Below the pieces are notes generated by a model. The model was not told the DNA's origin and searched no databases. It worked only from the letters and a program-made list of their open reading frames with translations. From assembly GCA_003956705.1 (NCBI GenBank), contig QZCP01000201.1, positions 130,915 through 194,914 on the forward strand: DNA of 64,000 nt, read 5' to 3'. This document shows, in pieces, positions 11,416-20,589 of this stretch (position 1 is its first letter; the number at the start of each line of letters is the position of its first letter). Made by a program: the position numbers and the translations under genes. The stretch comes from Brevipalpus yothersi. Lineage: Eukaryota; Arthropoda; Arachnida; Trombidiformes; Tenuipalpidae.

Positions 11416-11483
11416 GCCGCAGTAAGGTCTACGATGGATTGCTCATTAGCTCTTTCAATTTCGTTAGTGGACCTTACTGCGGC
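11416..11483. other. 14-bp perfect inverted repeat
   Basis: GCCGCAGTAAGGTC at 11416-11429 is repeated in inverse at 11470-11483 with a 40-base spacer. It could be a hairpin or the two ends of a tiny deleted transposon. Confidence 0.6.
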
Positions 11484-11845
11484 GTCGTATTGTTATCTTT
11501 ATAATTTTTAGATATATGATATCCTGTGATATTTTTGTCTCTTTTCAAAGGATAGCTAAGAAATCTGAGTGTATAAAAAATCCTCGTCATACTATCCTGA
11601 TTGCTAATTCTCTGACTTCTGGTGGATAGTTTAATATCCAAGAAAATTTGAGCTCACTTTTTGAAATCTTATCCATCGTTATTAACTTTTCATCCAGTTC
11701 ATTTTCATTCTTTCATGATAATGAGAACAACTTTGTGCTAGTTGTATACAAGAACTGTATATGAACGTTGAGCTGAGCTTTTCAATTGAAATCTTACCTC
11801 GAGTAATCGATTGATATTATTTCTTATTGGAAAAACAATCTAAAG

Positions 11846-11872
11846 TGAACAACCACCAAGTGGAAGTGTTCA
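11846..11872 (+). other. Conserved hairpin, copy 3
   Basis: The core is AACCACCAAGTGGAAGT. The outer stem is TGAACA paired with TGTTCA. One inner pair is changed to a C-A mismatch. It ends 15 bases before the ATG at 11888. Confidence 0.6.
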
Positions 11873-11887
11873 GAAAGTGACAACACA

Positions 11888-12825
11888 ATGAGCTCAAGAT
11901 TCCACCAAATTTTTGGCAAACGATTCGATCATCTGAACCTGAGAGATGAAATTAAAATACTCATGATTTACATCACTGAGATGATGAAAAAAGTTGGTGT
12001 TCGTCCACAAGCTTCAGTTTTAGGTGGTGTCATGAGTATAGACATTGGATGTGATCCGGAAAGATGTGATGGGTTTGAGGGATTAAGTCAACTCATCATC
12101 GGTAAACTTGAGATTAAACACGATTGTTATCTATGCCAACACATACCTTATATTCCAAGAAAATGTGATTCTTGTCAAACACAATACTGTTTAGGGTGTT
12201 CAGTTTTCATTTGCGAAAGCGAATGTATGTGAATTTAATTTGCGGAAAGGTGTGAATCATCAACCACCAAACTTCAATGGAAAATTCAAGTTCACATGCC
12301 TCATGCCTCGATGTCGTAGTGGTATGGAAAACGGTAGATTAAATGTTGAACAAACATTTGGGGAAGTTGCTTTCCTGGACAACATTCGTTTTGGATGCAA
12401 TCGGAAGTGTGATTTTTCTGGAACCAGGGATCAAGCAATCGATCACATAAAATTGTAAGCAACAACAATATGTGAATATCAATGTTGTCACTTCATTCAC
12501 GAAGTTAGTGAATGTTGATTTGGATAAGATGACAAGAGAATATTCGAAGATCATGGAGGAAGTGGAAAAGTTTGATTTACCTCCAGTTCAGTGTGCTGAG
12601 GAGCAAAATGATGATGATGATGATTGGGACAAAGATAATCACCCTCTATTTTTACCTTCTAGTTCTGATAAATTGAAATTTGGTATCAATTCTTTTACCC
12701 GCAATCAGAAAACTAATCTGATCGATTGTACTCTGCAACAAAATGCTGTCAGCATCGGTGGTGCTAATTTTTTACCTATTGCGTGTCTACCAAGAAAATG
12801 GAAACCAACATCATCACTGCTATAA
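11888..12825 (+). pseudogene. Disrupted RING/TRAF-type zinc-finger protein
   Basis: Three consecutive open segments lie in three different frames (11888-12232, 12240-12458 and 12472-12825). The first ends with a RING-like cysteine series (CYLCQHIPYIPRKCDSCQ, then YCLGC). The second has FKFTCLMPRC and a TRAF/SIAH-like finger (GCNRKCDFSGTRDQAIDHIK) whose final cysteine follows only after a frame change. The third has an acidic stretch and no domain I recognise. The layout is reminiscent of SIAH/TRAF-type ubiquitin ligases, but sequence similarity is weak. Frame changes without splice signals suggest a pseudogene. The conserved hairpin immediately precedes its ATG. Confidence 0.5.
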
Positions 12826-13068
12826 AAGCGTGTGAACAAGGATTAACTGTTCGGAGTCCACTCTTGCACTTGCAATACCTTCCAACAACTTGCTCTAAGC
12901 CCTCTGCTGAAGGGTTTATCAGCACGAACACTTTTCCCAATTGTGACTGTCTGTGTGTTTGTGTGCCGATACAAAATTGTGGTCAAGTTTTTTTACTACC
13001 TCGAGTGATTGCGAATTATATTGTACCAACTTTCCGAGCTTGATCAGAAAAAATATTAACTTTAAACA

Positions 13069-13314
13069 ATGTCTGATAAGGCTTACTCGGGCAAAGTATT
13101 CTCCAATGTTAAAGCATGTGAAAAAGAGATTCAACTTGATGTCCAGGGACACTTGCCCGATTGGTTAAAAGGTTCACTTATACGACTTGGTCCAGGTCTA
13201 TTTGATCTAAGGGATGATTCCTCGGTTAATCCCTTTTTTGATTGAGCTGTGATACCTCACAAGTATAATTTTGGTGATTTGAAGTTCTTGCTAAATTATT
13301 CGTTGACATTCTAA
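13069..13314 (+). pseudogene. Carotenoid oxygenase N-terminal fragment
   Basis: From an ATG at 13069 the frame reads a carotenoid cleavage dioxygenase N-terminus, including LPDWLKGSLIRLGPGLFDL, which matches the W-L-x-G-x-L-x-R-x-GPG-x-F signature of the NinaB/BCO/RPE65 family. An in-frame TGA at 13243-13245 falls where the family has the glycine of an FDG motif, and the frame continues (AVIPHKYNF) in agreement with the family before a stop at 13312. Only about 80 codons of a normally 500-residue enzyme remain, and none of the iron-binding histidines are present. This is a 5' remnant, not a functional gene. Confidence 0.75.
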
Positions 13315-14090
13315 ATATTTGATTTTTTGACAGGGAAAAATTTTTGCTTGATTAATGTTTTTATTGTTGTTGCTATTAAGTTTAGATTTTTATGATTTAA
13401 AGCTTCTATTTGTTCACTATCGCTCTGATTAATTTTTCATATTTGTGTTAGATTGTGCACATGTATGTGCAATCATGATTTTTTTTGATCATCTTTGATT
13501 TTGAGATGATTTATTAGTGGATCTGATGAGTTGATTTTTTGTATAACCATGTGTAAGGATTTGAGTTTTCTCCAAGAAAGATCCAGAAATATTTAATGAC
13601 AGGTCGATTAACGGATGAACATCATAGCATCAACAGTATTAATTATTAATTATCCGGAAGTGCAACTCTCTTATCACACGATTTAGTGTTCACAATTCTC
13701 ACTCAACTGTTCCTATTATGATCCTCAGTTTAGTATAAAAGTAACAGCTACATAATATCCATAATTCATTATTATAATACATGTCCAACTGAATATAATC
13801 GATATAAGATCCAATAGGGAAAACTCCATCTCTCAATTATTAATCTTAATTACTAACTGAATTAGTATTTCTGTGTTTGATTGTTACTCAATAATTGATC
13901 CTAAATCGAAGTTTCTATCTTCTGAAGAAGAATTCATTCTAACCGCCGAAAAACTTACACATGTATTGATGCATGGAGTTTGTTTTTCGAAAGTGTTTTT
14001 ATTGCTCCTCAAAACACTGTACTCACTTGATTTCTTCTCTCTACTTTCAAATTCGATTCACAGGTTTCCATCATCATCATTTCCGATTGG
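13315..14090. other. Non-coding AT-rich stretch
   Basis: No gene, repeat or RNA could be supported here. A short open frame at 13873-14109 overlaps the 5' side of the next remnant and has no recognisable domain. Confidence 0.6.
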
Positions 14091-14096
14091 AAGAAA

Positions 14097-14405
14097 ATGG
14101 AAAGGCTGAGAGAAGAAGGCTTGAAGCCTGAAATATATCTATTAATATGTAAATTCCTGTCACAAGGGCCATGTGCTGTGGTGACCAATATTTTGAGACA
14201 TGAGATTGAAAAGAATGGACAATCACCACCAAGAACATTGTGGAATGGTACCACTTGTGATATTTCGCTCTCTGAATACGAGAAGAATTCTCCTCATATT
14301 GGTTATTTGTGTCACTTTGTCCTTAAAACATCATTCAAATCTCTCGAATTCACGCTGCTCCTCCACATCCATCACCATAGGCCTCAGTAATCCTGGTAAC
14401 ATAGG
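14097..14405 (+). pseudogene. PHIP/BRWD-like N-terminal exon remnant
   Basis: The frame starting at 14097 reads EIYLLICKFLSQGPCAVV and then a PPRTLWNG motif, matching the helical N-terminus of PHIP/BRWD proteins (ELYxLIxxFLxxGPC followed by a PRRxDWxG-type motif). The frame is lost at about 14340. Another frame then runs to a plausible donor (GGTAAG near 14404). Together with the WD-repeat remnant at 15714 this suggests a decayed partial copy of a large WD40-bromodomain gene. Confidence 0.6.
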
Positions 14406-15033
14406 TAAGTAGTGTCTTCGAATACAGAATCTATCGAGATGAGTTTTTGTTCACTTTTTTGTTCTAGTGAATATCATCTCTGCCCGTGAGAGTTGCGGTT
14501 CTTTGAATATCTCTACCAACTCGTTTGTATAGCAAATGTAACGAAGATTCCTTGGTCACCTTTCATCTGTTCACTGTATTGTATTTGTATGTACAGGAAA
14601 ATATATTTTCACCCTAAACTCATGTTAACCGTAAGATGCTCTCACTCTGATAATTCCTATTGCGTTTTTAATTTTCATACGCCTAGTATTCGAGATAACC
14701 TCAAATCAAAGAGTAAATAACAAGAGCGGAAACTCTTATGTAAGGAATGTTGCATCATAGGGGGCGCTTCAGTATGCCCAGAGGGTTAATGTTATCGATC
14801 TGATCGAAAAGTTGAACTTTAAAAATTCATATTTTCGTGGCTTTTGGACCATTTTGGAGACCGTTTTTTTTGTTTAAGGTTAGTCTCTAAGACTGCTGGT
14901 CTCAAATAAAACACCTTTAAAGGTAATTAATTTGAATTTTTTAATAAAACAAACTTTTTATTTCGAAGGCGCCGAAAACACGTGTCCCACCAGAGGCGCA
15001 GCACTTTCTACGCCAATTTTCCATTGACTAGTG

Positions 15034-15047
15034 GCGCCATCTATTGG
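15034..15047 (-). promoter_or_regulatory. CTCF-like motif 1
   Basis: GCGCCATCTATTGG matches 13 of 14 positions of the reverse-strand CTCF core consensus SYGCCMYCTRSTGG as I recall it. This is a motif match only; binding is not shown. Confidence 0.35.
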
Positions 15048-15594
15048 TCAATTTGAGAAAAAAAGTAAGTTTTTCTGTTTTTTCATTTCAGAACTTTTCT
15101 GAAACTTTTTTCATTGAATTTTCAAACTTTATTGTTGAACTTTCGATTTTTTTGTTTCTTTTTCACTTTTTTTGCTTCTTTTTCCCTTTTTTTGTTTCTT
15201 TTTCACTTTTTTTGTCTTTTTTCATTTTTCATTTTGTTTCTTTTTCACTTTTTCGGGCTTTTTTCTACTTTTCATTTTGTTTCTTTTTCACTTTTTTTGG
15301 GCTTTTTTTCTACTTTTCATTGGGTTTTTGTTTTTGTTTTTGTTTTTGTTAGTTTATTTTCTTTTTCTCTTTTTCCATTGGGTTTTTGTTTTTTTTCTAA
15401 GTTTATTATATTTTTCTATTTTTCTGTTAAAATTTCATTGTTTTTCCATCTTTTCATATCTATTTATCTTTATTACATTCAAAATTGTCTTCAATCTAGA
15501 ACTTTTCCACTGTTTCCTTCGGTTTTCATTATTCTAGCATTGAAAACTAAAAAAAGACGCGTCTTCCTCAATAGGCAGCCTAGTTTAGATTTTA

Positions 15595-15608
15595 GCGCCC
15601 TCTGCCGG
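15595..15608 (-). promoter_or_regulatory. CTCF-like motif 2
   Basis: GCGCCCTCTGCCGG matches 13 of 14 positions of the same consensus and has the same orientation as motif 1, 561 bases away. Confidence 0.35.
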
Positions 15609-15713
15609 TAAGGTACCTCACAGGTCCAATAGAGTACCAAAGAGTTTCCTCTCTTGGTACTTACTCTTTGCCTCAAATTTAATTGTTTGTTTGTCTCTGT
15701 TCCTTTCGCTTAG

Positions 15714-15945
15714 GGTGCCAATGATTCAATAGTTAAAGTTTGGAGCGCCGTCAGAGGAAGACTCCTCGCTTCACTCAGTTGAAACAACTGATTTTGCTGT
15801 TAACTATGCGAACACTTTGATTGTATCTGGAAGCTGTTATAAAAAGATCAGAATTTGTTCTCATGAACAACAGAGTCCATTACAATTCTCACTGGACACA
15901 ATGGAACCCTTACATCGGTTAAATTCTCGCTCTACGCCAAAAGTG
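15714..15945 (+). pseudogene. PHIP/BRWD-like WD40 repeat remnant
   Basis: After an acceptor-like TTAG the sequence reads GANDSIVKVWSAVRGRLLAS, close to the WD repeat of PHIP/BRWD proteins (GxDDxLVKIWxxxDGRLLATL). After a stop, the same gene can be followed in another frame (FAVNYANTLIVSGSCYKKIR), where the family has AVNYENTxIAxGSCDKxIR. The frame break shows it is dead. It ends where the 300-base repeat shared with the ADAM locus begins. Confidence 0.65.
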
Positions 15946-16256
15946 ATGAAAGCTTCTATGACCCTAGAAGAATGATGAATTCTCGGATCTTGTTTACGAA
16001 ATTTACGAAGAGACTAGTTTTTGTTTATCATTTCTCGAGAAGCCTTTGATGACAAACCATCATTCATTAGAATACAATGTTAATAAAGTTGATATCAATC
16101 AATCTGGGCACGCTCTCAGGCATCTAGGACATTGTATCATTGTTGATCAAGTTCACTCAGAGAATTATAGTTGAAACAGAGTGTGACTCAAATGCAAGAA
16201 AGTGCAGTAGAAACTGATAGCCAAAAATATTGCGTTTTAGTTGTTTCTCAACCATT
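15945..16256 (+). repeat. Duplicated upstream segment, copy 1 of 3
   Basis: This segment recurs at about 23190-23500 and 28960-29280 in the same orientation, with shared stretches such as GTTGATATCAATCAATCTGG. Here it precedes ADAM-like gene 1. No coding capacity is evident. Confidence 0.8.
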
Positions 16257-16592
16257 CTATTAAAATTCATTCACCTTCAATAAGCCTTCAAATTTAATGG
16301 TATACACCTAGATTGAATGAAAATATTGGTGGAATTGGAAGCACTCTACAGAGTAATTTATCCCATCTACTCGCAACAATACTAATTTCTTCTGAGTCGA
16401 AGAAAATTCAGGATAGCAAGACTTCACAGCTGTATCACCCGAGAGCAGCGTATTCTATTAATTTCCTTAATTACATGGAAAAAAAATTTCCATTTGAGAT
16501 TGACTGCTTAAAAATCATAAAATTTTTATTAATTTTCATTTCAATTCATTTTTGAATGACCTAAATTTTCCTTCATTGTATGAGAGAGAAAG

Positions 16593-19133
16593 ATGCGATT
16601 GGTATGTGTTCTTATTTTAATTTACTTTTCTTATATTCGACTGGGTGGATTGAGTACAGTAAAATGGAATGTTACGAAAGGAGAGACTATTCCTACATTA
16701 AAGACTCGCTTTGAGGGAGAGATTCTGACGATATCTCTTCGAGAGGCTCCTTTTTGTCGACTTTCGGCCACCCATAAATGCCAGTGTTTTATGGTCAGAA
16801 GAATCGGTGAGAGTTCAGAATGGATTTTGGCTTCATTTAAACACTGCAACGGTTCTATTCGAGGACGCTTTTCCAAAGATTCTGGCTTTTTTGAGATTGA
16901 CACGATCGTTGACGGAATGTCGGTAGAATATCCTACAATAGATGATATTTTTATGGGAAAAAATATGGATACTATATATAATATGAATCGAAGTTTCCAT
17001 TATTTCGAGCCTATTTCAGAATCAGGGCTTAAATACTATGAAACTGGCTTTATACCTTGCTTATTTGTGATTGATGAAGAGCTTTTCAAATATGTATCAA
17101 AGGATCGAATTGATTTTTTCTTACAAGATATGATCTCTGAGGCCAACGAGTATTTCCATGAATTCAATTTGGTCGCTGTGTATAAAGGCTGGAAGCAAGC
17201 TGAAGCTGAAGACACTGAGCTGAAGAATACAACAGATACTGATAGGTTCATCCTGCACCGCTATCGTCACTATATTGAACGGAATACTCAAAATTTGGTC
17301 ATTTTGTTCTCACCAAAAAGAGTATCGGAAGGTATGATTACACTGTATTTCTAACAGAACGATGCTAGAATATCGTCATACATGGCAGAGCTCAATAACG
17401 AATTATTCTAGCCATATCAATTGATATCCTGCCATCGCTGACAATATCGATTAACTGGGTAAAAATCTTTCCACTTTTTCATCCCTTTTATCTCTCACCT
17501 CTGAAAAACATTTTTAGAACGTGAACCGAATGAATATGATTATAGTGAAGGCAGAGCTCTTGTATATAGTATTTGCAATTCCTCCATCGGAATGTGGATG
17601 AGGTACCGAATAGATGATGGCAGATTTTACAATGTGACTCAAGTAATCACACTTGTCCATGAAATCGGCCATGCCCTTGGACTGCTGCATACTCAAGAAA
17701 CAAGATGCAATGGAACAATTAAAGGGAATATCGACATCATGGATACAAATATAGATCTCATGAAAATTATCGAACAATTCAAACCTGACTATAAGCCTAT
17801 ATGGTCTAACTGTAGCAGGGAAGTGATCTGGGAGCGGAGACCAACTTTTTTTTGTTTAAGAGAAAAAATCAAGCCTTCCAAGCCATCTTGTCGAAATGGT
17901 GTTCTAGAAGAAGGTGAACAGTGCGAATGTGTCTCAGAAGTTTGTCGCAAATGTTGTGATGACAAGTGTCAACTGACTGAAAATTCTGAATGCTCGAGTG
18001 GGCCATGTTGTGATGAGAAAACATGTAAACTGAGGACTGAGAATGACAAGTACACATGTCGAAAAGCCAAGGATCTGTGTGATATTCCTGAGAGATGTAA
18101 TGGAACCTCAGTAGAATGTCCACCTAATTATGTTGTAGCAAATGGCTATGAATGTAGCGATTCATCCAAGCGAGCATACTGTTTTAATGGTATGTGCGGA
18201 AGTCGACAGGATACTTGCAGTTGGATTTACATTAATGGCACTATTGGGGAAGATAAGTGTTATGAGAACAATATGAAGGATGATATCGAATTCGGATGTG
18301 GTCCTGTGTTCATGGAAGGCAATGAAGCACCAAAAAAAGTGTGCAAAAAGGAAGATATTAGCTGTGGTAAAATATTCTGCAGTTATTCTGAGAATAGGAC
18401 CATGAACTACACACTTGATTTTGGCCTCTATATCGGTTAGTGTTTGAGTTGATCGCAAACGAATCGTGAATTGACCTCAGGAATTGATTATAACATAATT
18501 TTCTTCCTAGAGATGGATCGAATTAAAGAGAAACGAGTAGAAGAAAGTCCATGTGTTTACCTCAAGCTAGGAAATTATACCAGAAATTTACGAGAAGACC
18601 CGACATTCGTCCAGAATGGATCTGAATGCGGAGAAGAAAAGATGTGTGTCAAGCAAAAATGTCGTCCTCTACCTCCAGGATGTCCAGAAGAATGCCCTGG
18701 AGATAAAATTGAACATCCAGACACAAATGAGATGCTACCTGCATTCATACTCCCAGAATCAGGGTAAGTTCAATGTTCACCTTCGAAACTTTATCGAAAA
18801 TATTCACATTTCAATGCTTGAAAAGGCTAAACTCATCCCTCGTGGATTGAGTAACAAAGTTTCTCAGTACCGTTGCTTTAGACAGATGGACAATATGTAG
18901 TGATAAAAATTGATATATTCTCATCTTCTAGTTTCAGTCCAGTTTATGAGCCTGATGAACCAAAAAAACCAAGTTCATCCAATTGGATTTATTTTCTCTT
19001 ACCTGGTTTAGCGCTAATTTTATCAATTACGATGCTCTTCCTTCACCAAAAACAATCAGGAGCACAAGAAGCTCAAACTTCTCCCACAGAAACTGTGGAA
19101 AACTCTCCATCTCAAGATCATGGACATTCATAG
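16593..19133 (+). CDS. ADAM-like transmembrane metalloprotease-disintegrin, gene 1
   Basis: The four exons are 16593-17331, 17518-18435, 18511-18763 and 18932-19133, giving 703 residues with intron phases 1, 1 and 2. The protein has a signal peptide (about 1-19), a short pro-region, and a reprolysin-type zinc protease with HEIGHALGLLH at about residues 294-304, which fits HExxHxxGxxH with all zinc ligands and the catalytic glutamate. A disintegrin domain (CRNGVLEEGEQCEC onward), an ADAM cysteine-rich domain and a membrane segment at about 654-674 follow, with a cytoplasmic tail of about 29 residues. It is shorter than typical ADAMs, mainly in the pro-region. It is expected to cleave surface or matrix proteins; the substrate is unknown. 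An ATTAAA poly(A)-like signal lies near 19170. The exon model is supported by the parallel copy at 24690. Confidence 0.85.
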
Positions 19134-19189
19134 ATAATCATTTGCATTGATCGATCTCCCACCAATAACTATTAAAACCACAGTAATAT

Positions 19190-19790
19190 ACATAGTGTAG
19201 CAAGAAATGTGAGCCCACCCAATGACATCAAGTCATATGCCTCCTTCATACATTTATTTAATCATTTTATATACTTTCGATACTTATTCTATAACATTTC
19301 TATTGCTTGACGTATATCAACTACACTTTTCGGCCACCTCAGTTCCCGTATCCGCACGACCCACATATTTTGCAAAAATGTTACGACAGTTTCGGCCACT
19401 AATGGCTACTAGCTTCCGCCAACTTAGTTTCCGGATCCTGGGCTCCCTGTTCGAAAGTATTTAAATCCAAACCAATCCTATGTTAGGAAACTTGTTACCC
19501 TTGCCTACAAGTCGTCACTCCGCCCAAATTTTGACCAAACTGGTCATTCAGTTTTGTGCTCTCTCCCTTCCTTTCCATCGTTTATTATTAAACTTATTGC
19601 AACCTTAAGTTTGTGTTCGATCCACCGTTGCCTACTTTTGCCCCAAAATTCGGTATTCGTGCACTGATCAGCCGCAAGCGGCCCTAGTAGATTGACAGAG
19701 CCGAAATTCATCGAGCTCGACGCTCATCTTCGCTTCTTCCCAGTATGATTTGTTTTGAACTCTGTGATTTCTCACAAAAGATTTTTTGGA
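19190..19790 (+). mobile_element. Possible solo LTR inserted in copy 1 only
   Basis: The extra sequence begins near TGTAGCAAG (19196), has a TATA-like TATTTAAAT at about 19458 and a polyadenylation-like ATTAAA at about 19586. Its GC content is higher than the flanks. The matching flank in the second ADAM copy lacks it. The exact borders and target duplication could not be defined. Confidence 0.4.
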
Positions 19791-20007
19791 AAAATTTACT
19801 CTTACTTGAAATTAGCTGAAAAAACTATTGTAGATTATGATCAAATAACTAGGAACAATTAGAAGACGATGGAGGCTCAATGGATAACTTATCGAGATAC
19901 AGACCTATATCCCCGAATGCTGTCTGTGAGGTATAGCACTGGTATGAAAATACCAGAATATGCTGGCTATAATAGTTAATCAGATTTATGAGTTGCTTCA
20001 CGAAAAA

Positions 20008-20008
<1 letters not shown>

Positions 20009-20059
<51 letters not shown>
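20009..20059. repeat. (GA)n microsatellite shared by both ADAM copies
   Basis: A pure GA run, matched by an interrupted GA tract at 27608-27667 in the equivalent place downstream of gene 2. Confidence 0.95.
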
Positions 20060-20061
<2 letters not shown>

Positions 20062-20330
20062 TTTATTGATGATATCGCTCGTCAACAAGCAAAGGGGAAA
20101 TAATTTGAGAAGATAGAGAAAGAATCCATTCGATGGCAATCCGGCTTCTCATAGCCTTCCTTCAACCGAATGGAGGGATAGAAAAAGGAATAGTCAGGAT
20201 TGAGAATATTAGAGAGGAGTATTGATGCATTTATCCATGAAAATTGATCCAAAAAAGGAATAGTCCCAATCTTTTCGTGACATATTTCAGTCAACTGATG
20301 ACCTTCCGATGATTGTGTGGTGTTTTTCAG

Positions 20331-20589
20331 CCAGCAATTATGGTCGCTGTATGTGCAATGGTCATGCATCAGTCTGTGAATACGCTGAATATCCGAAAAT
20401 AATTGGTTCACCTATGTTGATGTGCGAATGTTCCTATTTCACTGGAGGTGATCAGTTTGAAGATGTATCCCTCGTTGTATGCAAGGAAAATGTAAGCCAG
20501 CCACTATTGACAATCTGAATGAATGTGAAAAGTACAATTGTAAAAATCATTCCAGGGAACGCTATTATGATGCTGAACTAGATGAATAA
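20331..20589 (+). pseudogene. Laminin EGF-like (LE) remnant downstream of ADAM 1
   Basis: After an acceptor-like TTTTTCAG the frame reads NYGRCMCNGHASVCEY, the start of the first LE module of laminins (GRCxCNGHAxxC), and then CECSYFTGGDQFED. After a frame change it reads NECEKYNCKNHS and YYDAELDE, matching the second LE module (ECxxCNCHxHxxxCxYDxExDE). Several cysteines are missing. This is a decayed piece of a laminin N-terminal region. Confidence 0.7.

Larger units (their letters stand above)
9891..11845. other. Non-coding stretch with hairpins and CT-rich repeat
   Basis: No convincing coding region was found. The stretch contains the second conserved hairpin (10575-10601), a short GC-rich palindrome (11049-11065), a degenerate CT/CTTT tract (about 11105-11400) and a 14-bp inverted repeat (11416-11483). 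Long frames across the CT tract are low-complexity artefacts. Confidence 0.7.
14406..15710. other. Intron-like stretch with T-rich minisatellite and CTCF-like motifs
   Basis: No coding region was found. About 15140-15440 is built from imperfect TTTTTCACTTTTTTTG-type units. Two sequences close to the CTCF consensus lie at 15034-15047 and 15595-15608. The stretch separates the two PHIP/BRWD-like remnants and would correspond to an intron of that copy. Confidence 0.5.
19134..20330. other. Downstream flank with possible solo LTR and GA microsatellite
   Basis: Compared with the copy after gene 2 (27280-27980), this flank holds about 600 extra bases (roughly 19190-19790) and then matches again, including the (GA)n tract at 20009-20059 and the following GATATTTATTGATGATATCG. 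No gene is seen. Confidence 0.6.

Noticed and set aside
11075..11425. Open frames across the CT-rich tract on both strands
   Set aside because: Low-complexity serine/leucine or arginine/glutamate products with no coding signal.
15044..15611. Phenylalanine-rich frames resembling membrane proteins
   Set aside because: They arise from a T-rich minisatellite; all three forward frames are open for the same reason.
18162..18458. Minus-strand frames antisense to the ADAM exons
   Set aside because: These are shadows of the plus-strand coding exons; the same shadows appear in gene 2 and in the relic at 57 kb.
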